Positions 49,478 through 59,456 of a stretch of DNA of 64,000 nt are shown here, piece after piece; within the stretch, counting starts at the first letter, position 1, and the number at the start of each line of letters is the position of its first letter. Made by a program: the position numbers and the translations under genes. The stretch lies in assembly GCF_003626535.1 (NCBI RefSeq), contig NZ_RBAL01000006.1, positions 327,767 through 391,766 on the forward strand, given 5' to 3'. The notes under the pieces were generated by a model. That model ran no database searches and was not told where the DNA came from. It worked only from the letters and a program-made list of their open reading frames with translations. Origin of the DNA: Streptomyces hoynatensis (GTDB lineage: Bacteria; Actinomycetota; Actinomycetes; Streptomycetales; Streptomycetaceae).

Positions 49478-49779
49478 CGTGCCCCTCCTTTCCGCGCCTT
49501 CCCGCGCCGTCGGCGGTCCGCTCGTCCGCCGCAGGCGGACGGCACGGTCCCGATCATGGCGGCTGGGGGCGCCGCGGCCCGGCCGGCGCCGCCGGGCCGC
49601 GTGTCGCGGCGGGACCCCCGGGGCGGGGCGGCGCCGGGGATGGTGGTGCTGGCACCACCATCCCCTAGGGGGCTGGGTTCAGGGGTCACTGGGTGGCTCA
49701 CCGGATGGGCCGGGCCCGGCCGCCTCCGTACATTCGAGGCAACGATCAGACGGCGCCCAATCGTGGAGGCGAGGAGCCC
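49478..49779. promoter_or_regulatory. Promoter region of the Mrp operon with a 13-bp inverted repeat
   Basis: GGGGATGGTGGTG (49636-49648) and CACCACCATCCCC (49653-49665) form a perfect inverted repeat around CTGG. It lies 159 bp before mnhA and 115 bp before the divergent small gene. No gene is seen in these 302 bases. The element could be an operator or a hairpin. Confidence 0.6.
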
Positions 49780-49971
49780 ATGGCAGCCGACACCCCCAGT
49801 CCGGGTCCCGGCCCCGACTTCCGGCTTCGCTGGTGGGCCCTGGCCCTCCCGGCGGTGGCCTTCGCCGCCCTGCTGATGCTGCTCGTGGGCAGCACGGGCG
49901 CCGAGGCGAGCGCCCAGCCGCTGCCCGTGACCCGGCTGGTCGACCACCTGCGGGACGCGCTGCTGCCCTGA
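49780..49971 (+). CDS. Small single-helix membrane protein
   Basis: A 63-residue protein, MAADTPSPGPGPDFRLRWWAL followed by a hydrophobic helix (about 22-41) and a short outside tail. GAGGAG precedes the ATG by 4 nt. It is divergent from the Mrp operon. I do not recognise a family. Confidence 0.65.
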   Translation: MAADTPSPGPGPDFRLRWWALALPAVAFAALLMLLVGSTGAEASAQPLPVTRLVDHLRDALLP

Positions 49972-50059
49972 ACCGGGCGAAAGGCGCCGGGTCCCGCCCC
50001 CCTCGCGGGATCGTCAACCACCCGCGACCCCTGGCACGTTTCATGCGAAGCTGGGGCAC

Positions 50060-50578
50060 ATGAGCGTCGAAGTTCCCCGCAGGATCGTTCTCCTCCGACA
50101 CGCCAAGGCCGACTGGCCCGAGGTGTCCGACCACGACCGGCCGCTCGCCGAGCGGGGCCGGAAGGACGCCCCGCTGGCCGGACGCTGGCTGGCCGGGGCG
50201 GGGGTCACCCCGGAGCTGACCCTCTGCTCGACGGCCGTCCGCACCCGCGAGACCTGGAAGCTGTGCGCTCCCGAGCTGCCCAGGCGGCCGAAGACGAGCT
50301 ACGACGAACGCCTCTACGATGCCACGCTCGGCGAGCTGATCGCCGTCGTCAACGGAGTCGACGAGGAGGTCAGGGACCTCATGCTCGTCGGCCACAACCC
50401 CGGCATGCACGCCCTCGCCGACGCGCTCGCCGGCACCGCGGAGGGCGACACCCTCGCCCGGATGAACACCCGCGGCTTCCCGACCTCGGCGGTCGCCGTC
50501 CTCAGCCTGACCGGCAGCTGGAAGACGGTCGAGCACGGCGTGGCCCACCTCGCCGCCTTCTGGACCCCGCACGACTAG
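50060..50578 (+). CDS. SixA-like histidine phosphatase
   Basis: The 172-residue protein belongs to the histidine phosphatase (phosphoglycerate mutase-like) superfamily. The catalytic LRHAKADWPEVSDHDRPLAERG, the arginine in STAVRTRETW and the second histidine in MLVGHNPGMHALADAL are all visible. SixA removes phosphate from histidine in E. coli phosphorelays. Here the substrate is unknown. It converges on serB across a strong hairpin. Confidence 0.9.
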   Translation: MSVEVPRRIVLLRHAKADWPEVSDHDRPLAERGRKDAPLAGRWLAGAGVTPELTLCSTAVRTRETWKLCAPELPRRPKTSYDERLYDATLGELIAVVNGVDEEVRDLMLVGHNPGMHALADALAGTAEGDTLARMNTRGFPTSAVAVLSLTGSWKTVEHGVAHLAAFWTPHD

Positions 50579-50639
50579 CGCCGGGGCCGGGCCCGGGAAT
50601 GCGGGCGAGCTTCCCGGCCACCGCACCGGCACCCCGCGC

Positions 50640-50663
50640 CCCGCGGGAGGGGCCTCCCGCGGG
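50640..50663. terminator. Bidirectional hairpin between the phosphatase gene and serB
   Basis: CCCGCGGGAGG (50640-50650) and CCTCCCGCGGG (50653-50663) form a near-continuous palindrome between genes ending at 50578 and 50710. Confidence 0.7.
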
Positions 50664-50709
50664 CCCGGCGGGCGCCGCAACGCAACCCGGCGCAGGCGCG
50701 CGCTCCGCC

Positions 50710-51927
50710 TCAGTCCTGGGCGTCGGCCGCCTCGACCTCTTCCCTGGTGATGCCGAGCAGGTAGAGCACGGTGTCGAGGAAGGGCACGTTCACCGCCGTG
50801 TGCGCCGCCGCCCGCACCAGGGGCTTCGCGTTGAACGCCACCCCGAGCCCCGCCGCGTTGAGCATGTCGAGGTCGTTGGCGCCGTCGCCGATCGCCACGG
50901 TCCGCGACAGGGGCACCCCCGCCTGGGAGGCGAAGCTCCGCAGCAGCCTGGCCTTCCCCGGCCGGTCCACCACCTCCCCGGTGACCCGCCCGGTCAGCTT
51001 CCCGCCCTCGATCTCCAGGGTGTTGGCGGCGGCGAAATCCAGGCCGAGCGCGTCCCGCAGCCCGTCGGTGACCTGCGTGAAGCCCCCCGAGACCACCCCG
51101 ACCCGGCAGCCGAGGCGCTTGAGGGTGCGGATCAGCGTCCGCGCCCCCGGGGTCAGCCGCACCTCGGCGCGGACCTTGTCCACCACGGACTCGTCGAGGC
51201 CGGCGAGCAGCGCCACCCGGGCGTGCAGCGACTGCGTGAAGTCCAGCTCGCCGCGCATCGCCGCCGCGGTGATCTCGGCCACCCGCTCCTCGCACCCGGC
51301 GTGCGCCGCGAAGAGCTCGATCACCTCGTCCTGGATGAGCGTGGAGTCCACGTCCATCACCACCAGCCGCGGCGCCCGCCTGGCCAGCCCCGAGGCGACC
51401 ACGGCCACGTCCACGGAACGCGCCGCCGCCTCCTTGGCCAGGTGCGTCCTCAGCTCCTCCGTCGGTACCCCGGAGACGTTGAACTCCACCGCGGTGACCG
51501 GGTACTTGGCCAGCCGGTTGATGCGGTCGATGTTGCCGCCCACGGCCGCGATCCGAGCGGCGACCGCGGCGGTCACCTCGGCGGTCAGCGGGTTGCCGAG
51601 CACCGTCACGTGCGAGCGGCCACTGCCGCGGGAGGGGTTGTCGCCGATGCCCGAGATGATCTCGGCCTGCAGCCGCTGCGCCTCCGCCCAGGCGTGCACC
51701 GTGGCGCGCAGCTCGCCCTCGCCGCCGGCGGCGCCCGGGCCCGGCGGGCCGACCAGCGCGCACAGCGTGATCCGGCCGCGCGTGACGACCTGCTCGATGT
51801 CGACGACCCGCACCGCGAAGGCGGCCAGGGTCTCGAAGAGCCCGGCGGTCAGGCCGGGCCGGTCCTTGCCGAAGATCTTGACCAGGAGGGTGCGGGCGCC
51901 CTCGCCGGCCGGGGGTGCGGAGATCAT
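50710..51927 (-). CDS. serB: Phosphoserine phosphatase SerB
   Basis: The 405-residue HAD-family enzyme makes serine from phosphoserine. Residues about 12-170 contain ACT-like regulatory domains (LLVKIFGKDRPGLTAGLFETLAAF, FNVSGVPTEELRTHLAKEA). The catalytic part has VVMDVDSTLIQDEVIELFA with the nucleophile D, VGVVSGGFTQV, and the closing IGDGANDLDMLNAAGLGVAFNAKP. The ATG at 51927 has GGGAGG upstream. Length matches Streptomyces and mycobacterial SerB2-type proteins. Confidence 0.96.
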   Translation of the reverse strand: MISAPPAGEGARTLLVKIFGKDRPGLTAGLFETLAAFAVRVVDIEQVVTRGRITLCALVGPPGPGAAGGEGELRATVHAWAEAQRLQAEIISGIGDNPSRGSGRSHVTVLGNPLTAEVTAAVAARIAAVGGNIDRINRLAKYPVTAVEFNVSGVPTEELRTHLAKEAAARSVDVAVVASGLARRAPRLVVMDVDSTLIQDEVIELFAAHAGCEERVAEITAAAMRGELDFTQSLHARVALLAGLDESVVDKVRAEVRLTPGARTLIRTLKRLGCRVGVVSGGFTQVTDGLRDALGLDFAAANTLEIEGGKLTGRVTGEVVDRPGKARLLRSFASQAGVPLSRTVAIGDGANDLDMLNAAGLGVAFNAKPLVRAAAHTAVNVPFLDTVLYLLGITREEVEAADAQD

Positions 51928-52202
51928 GGTGCCTCCCACGGTAACCGCCCCGCCCCGGCCGCCCCACCCGGTGTCCGGCTTGTGGACAGCGCCGCCGCGC
52001 CCCGCGCGTCCCCGGCTTCCCCCCTCTCTCCACCGGTTTTCCACCGGCTCGTCACGGAGCCGCACACGCATTGCATCAGGTTCGTGACTTCCGGGGGCCG
52101 ACTTCCCGTGGCCGCCCGCGGCCTGGAATAGTGCCCCCCACGACAACCATCCCTAGACCTCCGGTCGGAGGTTGCTCGGGGGACAACTTTGTGGGGCATG
52201 GA

Positions 52203-54782
52203 GTGCCGGAACTCGTACTGGAACTGAACGGACAAACCTGGACTTTGGACCGCACCAGGTCCTACCACCTCGGCCGGGACCCGCAGGCCGACCTGGTGTT
52301 CCAGGACTCCCGCGTCTCCTGGCGGCACGCCAGCGTGCGCTGGGCGGGCCAGGGGTGGGTGCTGGAGGACAACGGCAGCACCAACGGAACGTTTTCGCAG
52401 GGGCAGCGCGTGCAGCACCTGCCGCTCGTCCCCGGCACGGTGGTGCACCTGGGCAACGCCACCGACGGGCCGCGGATCACCTGCTCGGCCCCGGCCGCGC
52501 AGCAGGCGCCGCCCGCCTACCAGCAGCCCCCGGCGGCCTACGCCCAGCCCCCTGCCTACCCGCAGCAGCAGCCCGCCGCCTATCCGCAGCAGCCCGCCGC
52601 GTACCCGCAGGGCACCCCGTCCCACCAGTTCCCGCAGGCCCAGCACGCCCAGCAGGCCCCGCACACTCCGGCCATGCCGGCCGCCGCGCCCGCCTCCCCC
52701 GTGCCGCCCTCGGGCCCGCCCGGCGGCGCGCCGGGCGCCGGGGCCCCCGCCGGATTCGGCGGCGGCCCGGCCGACCGCGGCGCCACCAGCCTGCACCGCA
52801 TAGCCGTCGGCAAGGTGACCCGGATCGGCCGCGCGCTGGAGAACGAGCTGGTCGTCTCCGACCTCCAGGTCTCCCGGCTGCACGCCGAGTTCCTCGCCCA
52901 CCCCGACGGCCGCTTCGAGATCCGCGACATGGGCAGCCACAACGGCACCTACGTCAACGGCCAGCAGCTCCCCAAGAACGGCCACCGCTACCTCGGCCAG
53001 AACGACACCGTCGGCATCGGCCACTCCACCTTCCGGCTGGTGGGCGGCCAGCTCCAGGAGTTCGTCGACACCGGCGAGGTCTCCTTCTCCGCCCGCCACC
53101 TGACCGTCAAGGTCAACAACGGCCAGCTGACCATCCTCAACGACGTCTCCTTCGGCGTCCCGGAGAAGTCCCTGATCGGCGTCATCGGCCCCTCGGGCTC
53201 CGGCAAGTCCACCCTGCTGCGGGCCCTCACCGGCTACCGCCCCGCCACCTACGGCGAGGTGCTGTACGACCACAGGAACCTGTACACCCACTTCGCCGAG
53301 CTGCGCCACCGCATCGGCCTCGTCCCGCAGGACGACATCCTGCACACGGCCCTGCCCATCAGGCAGGCCCTGCGCCTGGCCGCCCAGCTCCGCTTCCCCG
53401 GCGACGTCGCCGAGGCCGAGCGCAACGCCAGGGTCGAGGAGGTGCTCGCCGAGCTCAAGCTGAGCCACCACGCCACCAAGCGCATATCCTCGCTCTCGGG
53501 CGGGCAGCGCAAGCGGGTCTCCGTCGCGCTCGAACTGCTCACCAAGCCCTCGCTGATCTTCCTCGACGAGCCGACCTCTGGCCTCGACCCGGGCATGGAC
53601 CGCGACGTGATGCAGCTGCTGCGCGGCCTCGCCGACGACGGCCGCACCGTCCTGGTCGTCACCCACTCGGTGGCCGAGCTCGACCTGTGCGACCGGGTCC
53701 TGGTGATGGCCCCCGGCGGCGGCGTCGCCTACTTCGGCCCGCCCAAGGAGGCGCTGAACTTCTTCGGCTACGAGACCTGGGCCGACGTCTTCTCCGCCTT
53801 CGAGAACTACCGCGACTACGACTGGATGGGCCGCTGGCGCGGCTCGCAGCACTACCAGATGTACGCGGCCGACCTGGACGCCGTGCAGCCGCAGGCCGCC
53901 CAGTTCCAGCCCATGGCCGCGATGCAGCAGAAGGCGCAGAGCTGGGGCTCCCAGGTGTGGACCCTGATGCGCCGCTACGCCGCCGTCATCGTCGCCGACC
54001 GCGGCTTCCTCGGCCTGACCGTGGCCCTGCCGATCGTGCTCGGCGCGGTCAGCGCCTTCATCCCGGCCGACTACGGCCTCGGCTACGGACCCCAGGACCG
54101 CGGCTTCAGAAACGGCGACGCCAGCATGGTGCTGCTCATCCTGGTCGTCGGCATGTGCTTCTCCGGCGCGGCCAACGCGGTCCGCGAACTGATCAAGGAG
54201 CGGGTCATCTACGAGCGAGAACGGGCCGTCGGCCTCTCCCGCTCCGCGTACCTGATGTCGAAGGTCTTCGTCCTGGGCATCGTCACCGTCCTGCAGGCGG
54301 CCATCCTCAGCATCATCGGCTTCGCCCCCCGCGACATGCCCGTGGAAGGCGTCATCGTCGAGGACTCGCCGGCGCTGGAGATGACGGTCGTCCTGATGGC
54401 CCTGGGCTGCACCTCCATGATGCTCGGCCTGGTCATCTCCGCCCTCGTGCGCACCTCCGAGATGACGATGCCGCTGCTGGTGATGATCTCCGTCATCCAG
54501 CTGGTCTTCACCGGCGCCCTGTTCAAGGTGCACGGCAGCCTCGGCGTCGAGCAGCTGTCCTGGCTGATGCCCTCCCGCTGGGCCCTGGCCGGGGTCGGCA
54601 CCACGGCCGACCTGAACACCCTCACCGCCTCGCCCGAGGAGCCCGACCCCGACCCGATCTGGAAGCACGAGGCCGGGTACTGGCTGCTCGACATGCTGAT
54701 GCTCGGCCTGCTCGCCGTGATCTGCGGCTACCTGGTGATGAAGTTCCTGCGCCGCCACGAGCCCGAGGTCATGCGCAACTGA
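52203..54782 (+). CDS. ABC transporter with two FHA domains, ATPase and permease in one chain
   Basis: The 859-residue protein has two FHA domains, about 5-95 (LGRDPQADLVFQDSRVSWRHA, DNGSTNGTF) and about 200-280 (RIGRALENELVVSDLQVSRLHAEF, GSHNGTYVNG), separated by a Pro/Gln/Ala-rich linker. An ABCG-type ATPase follows (GPSGSGKST, LSGGQRKRVSVALELL, FLDEPTSGLDPGM), then about six membrane helices. FHA domains bind phosphothreonine, so a Ser/Thr kinase probably controls it. Substrate unknown; Mycobacterium Rv1747 is built the same way. The GTG at 52203 (VPELVLELNG) is chosen over a GTG at 52191. Confidence 0.92.
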   Translation: MPELVLELNGQTWTLDRTRSYHLGRDPQADLVFQDSRVSWRHASVRWAGQGWVLEDNGSTNGTFSQGQRVQHLPLVPGTVVHLGNATDGPRITCSAPAAQQAPPAYQQPPAAYAQPPAYPQQQPAAYPQQPAAYPQGTPSHQFPQAQHAQQAPHTPAMPAAAPASPVPPSGPPGGAPGAGAPAGFGGGPADRGATSLHRIAVGKVTRIGRALENELVVSDLQVSRLHAEFLAHPDGRFEIRDMGSHNGTYVNGQQLPKNGHRYLGQNDTVGIGHSTFRLVGGQLQEFVDTGEVSFSARHLTVKVNNGQLTILNDVSFGVPEKSLIGVIGPSGSGKSTLLRALTGYRPATYGEVLYDHRNLYTHFAELRHRIGLVPQDDILHTALPIRQALRLAAQLRFPGDVAEAERNARVEEVLAELKLSHHATKRISSLSGGQRKRVSVALELLTKPSLIFLDEPTSGLDPGMDRDVMQLLRGLADDGRTVLVVTHSVAELDLCDRVLVMAPGGGVAYFGPPKEALNFFGYETWADVFSAFENYRDYDWMGRWRGSQHYQMYAADLDAVQPQAAQFQPMAAMQQKAQSWGSQVWTLMRRYAAVIVADRGFLGLTVALPIVLGAVSAFIPADYGLGYGPQDRGFRNGDASMVLLILVVGMCFSGAANAVRELIKERVIYERERAVGLSRSAYLMSKVFVLGIVTVLQAAILSIIGFAPRDMPVEGVIVEDSPALEMTVVLMALGCTSMMLGLVISALVRTSEMTMPLLVMISVIQLVFTGALFKVHGSLGVEQLSWLMPSRWALAGVGTTADLNTLTASPEEPDPDPIWKHEAGYWLLDMLMLGLLAVICGYLVMKFLRRHEPEVMRN

Positions 54783-54805
54783 GGCGCCCACCTCTTCCCG
54801 CGCCC

Positions 54806-54850
54806 CGGCACCCCGCGCCGGCCCCGCCAGGGCCGGGCCGCGGGGTGCCG
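54806..54850 (+). terminator. Long hairpin terminator after the FHA ABC transporter
   Basis: An outer stem CGGCACCCCGCG (54806-54817)/CGCGGGGTGCCG (54839-54850) and an inner stem CCGGCCC/GGGCCGG with a 2-nt bulge lie 24 bp after the stop. Confidence 0.75.
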
Positions 54851-55028
54851 CCGTCCCGGGCCCAGGCGCCACCGCGCCCGGCGGCGCGCGACCCCGGCCC
54901 CGGCGGCCCGCGGTCCCGCGGGCCGGCCCCCGCCCCGGCGCGGACCCACGAGACCTAGGACCCCGGCCCCACCCCGCACCGGCCCGGGGCCGATCCGCGC
55001 CCCCCATCGGCCGCGTTACCGTCTTCGC

Positions 55029-56177
55029 ATGGGCCCGAGAACCGGCCTGGCCGCCGTAAGCGCCGCACTGCTCGCCATGAACCGCACCCTGGAGGTGCGC
55101 GACGTCCTGCGCACGATCGTCCGCTGCGCCCGCGAGCTGCTCGACGCCCGCTACGCCGCCCTGGGCGTGCCCGACGGCAACGGCGGCTTCGCCCAGTTCA
55201 TCGTCGACGGCGTCAGCGACCGGCAGTGGAAGGCCATCGGGCCCCTGCCCAGGCAGCACGGCATCCTCGCCGCCATGCTCAGCGGCGCCACCCCCGTCCG
55301 GCTCGCCGACGTCCGCCTCGACCCCCGCTTCGAGGGCTGGCCGGCCGCCCACCCGGAGATGACCGACTTCCTCGGCATGCCCGTGGCCGACGGCCAGGAG
55401 GTGCTCGGCGCCCTGTTCCTCGCCAACAAGCGCTGCCCGCCCGGCCGCCCCAAGCCGGAGGGCTGCGGCTTCACCGCCGAGGACGAGGAACTGCTGCACC
55501 TGCTGGCCGAGCACGCCGCCATCGCCCTGACCAACGCCAGGGTCTACGAGCGCAGCCGCGAACTCACCATCGCCGACGAACGCGCCAGGCTCGCCCACGA
55601 ACTGCACGACGCCGTCGCCCAGAAGCTCTTCTCGCTGCGCCTGACCGCGGAGGCCGCCGCCGCCCTCCTCGACCGCGACCCCGAGCGCGCCAGGGCGGAG
55701 CTGCGCCAGGTCACCGCCCTGGCCGCGGAGGCCGCCGACGAACTGCGCGCCGCCGTCGTCGAGCTGCGCCCGGCCGCCCTGGAGGAGGACGGCCTGGCCG
55801 CCACCCTCCGCGCCCAGACCCGGGTGCTCGACCGCGCCCACCCGGCCCGGGTCCACTTCGCGTGCCTGGACCTGCGGGCGCTGCCCGCCGCCCAGGAGGA
55901 GGCCGTGCTCCGCGTCGCCCAGGAGGCCCTGCACAACGCGCTGCGGCACGCCGCCCCCGAGCGGGTGGACGTCACTCTCTTCCGGCGCGGCGCGGCCACC
56001 GTGCTGCGGGTGGCGGACGACGGCCGCGGCTTCGACCCGGTGGCCGTCACCGGCGTCGGCCGCCACCTCGGCCTGGTCTCGATGCGGGACCGGGCCGCGG
56101 CGGTGGGCGGAACCCTCACCGTGGAGTCGGCGCCCGGCAAGGGCACCCTGATCGAGATGGAGGTGCCAGGTGGCTGA
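55029..56177 (+). CDS. GAF-domain sensor histidine kinase (HisKA_3 type)
   Basis: The 382-residue soluble kinase has a GAF domain (about 15-165; ARYAALGVPDGNGGFAQFIVDG, FLGMPVADGQEVLGALFLANK), a dimerisation/phospho-acceptor region with ERARLAHELHDAVAQKLFSL, and an ATPase domain (LRVAQEALHNALRHA, LRVADDGRGFDP, GLVSMRDRAAAVGG). It lacks membrane helices. TACCGT (55017-55022) lies 6 nt before the ATG, so the transcript may be leaderless. It overlaps its response regulator by 8 bp. It resembles DevS/NarL-type kinases; the signal is unknown. Confidence 0.92.
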   Translation: MGPRTGLAAVSAALLAMNRTLEVRDVLRTIVRCARELLDARYAALGVPDGNGGFAQFIVDGVSDRQWKAIGPLPRQHGILAAMLSGATPVRLADVRLDPRFEGWPAAHPEMTDFLGMPVADGQEVLGALFLANKRCPPGRPKPEGCGFTAEDEELLHLLAEHAAIALTNARVYERSRELTIADERARLAHELHDAVAQKLFSLRLTAEAAAALLDRDPERARAELRQVTALAAEAADELRAAVVELRPAALEEDGLAATLRAQTRVLDRAHPARVHFACLDLRALPAAQEEAVLRVAQEALHNALRHAAPERVDVTLFRRGAATVLRVADDGRGFDPVAVTGVGRHLGLVSMRDRAAAVGGTLTVESAPGKGTLIEMEVPGG

Positions 56178-56817
56178 GCCCACGGCCGTCATCCGCGTGC
56201 TGCTCGTCGACGACCACCAGGTCGTCAGGCGCGGGCTGCGCACGTTCCTCGAGGTCCAGGACGACATCGAGGTGGTGGGCGAGGCCGCCGACGGCGCCCA
56301 GGGCGTCGAGCGGGCCGAGGAGCTGCGGCCCGACGTCATCCTCATGGACGTCAAGATGCCCAACGCCGACGGGGTCGAGGCCCTGCGCCGGCTGCGCGAA
56401 CTCGGCAACCCGGCCCGCGTCCTGGTCGTCACCAGCTTCGCCGAGCAGCGCACGGTGATACCCGCGCTGCGGGCCGGCGCCGCCGGCTACGTCCACAAGG
56501 ACATCGACCCCGGCGCCCTGGCCGGCGCCATCCGCTCGGTGCACGCCGGGCACGTCCTCCTCCAGCCCGAGATCGCCGGGGCGCTGCTGGCCGGGGAGCA
56601 CGGCGGCGGCAACGGCAGGGGCGGCTCGCTCACCGACCGGGAGCGCCAGGTCCTCGCGCTGATCGCCCGCGGCCGCTCCAACCGGGAGATCGCCCGCGGC
56701 CTCGTGCTCTCCGAGAAGACCGTCAAGACCCATGTGTCGAACATCCTCATGAAGCTCGATCTGGCCGACCGGACGCAGGCCGCCCTGTGGGCCGTCAGGC
56801 ACGGCCTCTCCGACTGA
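56170..56817 (+). CDS. NarL/LuxR-type response regulator
   Basis: The 215-residue protein has a receiver domain (VLLVDDHQVVRRGLRTFLEVQ, acceptor D in ILMDVKMPNADG, K in YVHKDIDPG) and a LuxR helix-turn-helix (LTDRERQVLALIARGRSNREIARGLVLSEKTVKTHVSNILMKLDLADR). The GTG at 56170 overlaps the kinase gene, so the two are cotranslated partners. Confidence 0.95.
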   Translation: MAEPTAVIRVLLVDDHQVVRRGLRTFLEVQDDIEVVGEAADGAQGVERAEELRPDVILMDVKMPNADGVEALRRLRELGNPARVLVVTSFAEQRTVIPALRAGAAGYVHKDIDPGALAGAIRSVHAGHVLLQPEIAGALLAGEHGGGNGRGGSLTDRERQVLALIARGRSNREIARGLVLSEKTVKTHVSNILMKLDLADRTQAALWAVRHGLSD

Positions 56818-57014
56818 AGCCGCCGCCCGCGCAGGTCAACGGCCCTTTCTATCCGAGGAGTTGGCGCACCTCCAAAGGGGGCGTCAGCCCTCGCCTCCGG
56901 ATTCACCCCCGCGGGTGCAGTTCACCCGTATGGCGCATCCGGCGGGGCGCCCGGCCGTTCTCCAGGGCACGCCGCGGCACCGGCCGCGGCCGAGTGCAAG
57001 GAAGGTCGAGAAAA

Positions 57015-57254
57015 GTGAAGAACCTGAAGAAGGCCGCCGCCGTCACCCTGATGGTCGGCGGGCTCGCCGCCGCCGGCGCGGGCGTCGCCTCCGCCCAGGC
57101 CAACGCGGGCGGCGCCGCCGCCGGCTCGCCCGGCGTCGCCTCCGGCAACACGGTCCAGGTGCCCGTGCACGTGCCGGTGAACGCCACGGGCAACAGCGTC
57201 AGCGTCATCGGCCTGCTGAACCCCGTGTTCGGCAACGTCAGCGCCAACCACTGA
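57015..57254 (+). CDS. chpE: Short chaplin lacking cysteines (ChpE-like)
   Basis: The 79-residue protein has a signal peptide (about 1-28, MKNLKKAAAVTLMVGGLAAA to VASAQA) and one chaplin domain: AGSPGVASGNTVQVPVHVPVNATGNSVSVIGLLNPVFGNVSANH. Most short chaplins have two cysteines in this domain; here they are replaced, as in ChpE. ChpE is SCO1800 in S. coelicolor, consistent with the neighbourhood. Chaplins form amyloid fibres that let hyphae leave the aqueous surface. The GTG start has GAAGG upstream. Confidence 0.93.
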   Translation: MKNLKKAAAVTLMVGGLAAAGAGVASAQANAGGAAAGSPGVASGNTVQVPVHVPVNATGNSVSVIGLLNPVFGNVSANH

Positions 57255-57539
57255 CGGCACGCCCGTCCGCCGTGTGAGCCGCGCCGCGGCCGGAACCACC
57301 CCCGGCCGCCCCACCGCGCGGCGCCACCCCCGGACGGGCGGGCGGCCCGCCCGCTGACCCGGGCCGCCCGCCCTCCCACGGCCCCACCCCGGCCCGCCCC
57401 CGCCCCCGGGCGGCCCCGGGGTGCGGGCCGCCAGGCGCCCACGGCCGCACCCCCACGGCCGCGCCGCCAGGACCCGCGCGCCACCGCCCTGCCCCCGCCG
57501 CCGTCCTGACCCGGCAGCCGCCAGGATCCCGCCGCCGCG

Positions 57540-58328
57540 CTATCCCCGCTGCCGCTCCAGCTCCTCCGCGTACGCGTTGTACGCCGCCACCCGCGCCCGC
57601 CTGGCCGCCCGCTCCACCGGCCGCAGCAGCCGGTCCCGCTCGGCCATCTGCCCCGCGCTCACCGCCGCCCCGGGCTCGCTCTCCGCGGCGATCTCCACCA
57701 GCGCGCCCACCCGTTGCGCCAGCTCAAGCACCCGCACCGCCCGCGGCGGATACCCGGGCGCCAGCAACTGCCGCCCCCGCTCCATCCGCGCCCGGTAGGC
57801 CTCAAGACGCGCCAGCGCCATCGGCCCCGCACCCGCCACGTCCAGCCGCGTCAGCGCCTCGGTGGCGTCCCGCATCACCTCGGCCAGCTCCCGCTCCGCC
57901 TCGCCCAGCGAGGGCACGTCCGCCGGCGGGGCCTGCCGCACCGCGCGGCAGCGCCACAGCACCTCGAACAACCCCTCCTCCGGCGCCCCCACGTGGCTCA
58001 CCTCCGGCGTCAGGCCGAGCGCCGCCCCCGAGGCCAGCACCGCCTCCCCGGCCTCAAGCGCCGCCGCGTTGAACTCGGGCGGCCCGCACAGCCCCAGCGG
58101 GTGCCCCGGCGCGGGCAGCGCGATCCGCAGACCCACCACGCCCAGCGCCCGCAGCCGCCCGAGGGCCAGCGTCAGCCCCACGGGACCCGGCTCGCCCGGC
58201 AGCCCCGCCACCCGGTGCGTCCAGTCCTCACCCACGGCGCGCGCCGCCGCGTCGTCCGGCGCCGCCAGTCCGGCAAGCAGCGCATTGCCCCAGGCGGCCA
58301 GCCGCCCGGCACGAGGTTCATCGAGCAT
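57540..58328 (-). CDS. Conserved hypothetical protein of Streptomyces type
   Basis: The 262-residue protein has no membrane segment. LGLCGPPEFNAAALEAGEAVL and DATEALTRLDVAGAGPMALARLEAYRARMERG are its most conserved-looking parts. The C-terminal third is strongly helical with many arginines. I do not recognise a characterised family. It converges on chpE over 285 bp of C-rich DNA and diverges from the ABC ATPase gene. Confidence 0.75.
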   Translation of the reverse strand: MLDEPRAGRLAAWGNALLAGLAAPDDAAARAVGEDWTHRVAGLPGEPGPVGLTLALGRLRALGVVGLRIALPAPGHPLGLCGPPEFNAAALEAGEAVLASGAALGLTPEVSHVGAPEEGLFEVLWRCRAVRQAPPADVPSLGEAERELAEVMRDATEALTRLDVAGAGPMALARLEAYRARMERGRQLLAPGYPPRAVRVLELAQRVGALVEIAAESEPGAAVSAGQMAERDRLLRPVERAARRARVAAYNAYAEELERQRG

Positions 58329-58435
58329 GCCTCTACCTTAGGGAAGGAAGCCCAACAAGCCTCCTGACGAAGAACACCCGGAGGCGGTGGCGTAAGTTGT
58401 GACCGAAGGCGACTGCAAGGGGAGAGACCGCGCGC

Positions 58436-59227
<792 letters not shown>

Positions 59228-59253
59228 ACCCGCCACCCCGGCACCCCGTGCAC

Positions 59254-59283
59254 GGGCCCCCGAACCGCGGGCCCCCGAACCGC
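59254..59283. repeat. 15-bp tandem repeat x2
   Basis: GGGCCCCCGAACCGC occurs at 59254-59268 and again at 59269-59283. It lies in the 229-bp gap between the ABC ATPase and the NfeD-like gene. Confidence 0.8.
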
Positions 59284-59456
59284 GGGCCCACGTGCCGCCC
59301 GCCCCGGGACGCCGCGCCCCCGCCCGCCCCGCGCCCGTCCCGCCCCACACGTCCGCCAAGTCCCGCGCCGCGCACGGCCCTCGCCTCCCGGCGCGGCCGG
59401 ACACGGGCCGGGACGAACCCTGTTCGCCGCGTGGCCCGCCGCTCTACCATGACTTT

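Noticed and set aside
46808..49876. A 1,022-codon open frame on the plus strand
   Set aside because: Antisense to mnhA; Gln/Gly/Arg-rich composition typical of shadow frames.
51924..56453. A 1,509-codon open frame on the minus strand
   Set aside because: It is the shadow of the FHA ABC transporter and sensor kinase genes, which have recognisable motifs on the plus strand.
57255..57539. Second chaplin or small peptide gene after chpE
   Set aside because: The region is C-rich with no start codon, signal peptide or chaplin motif.
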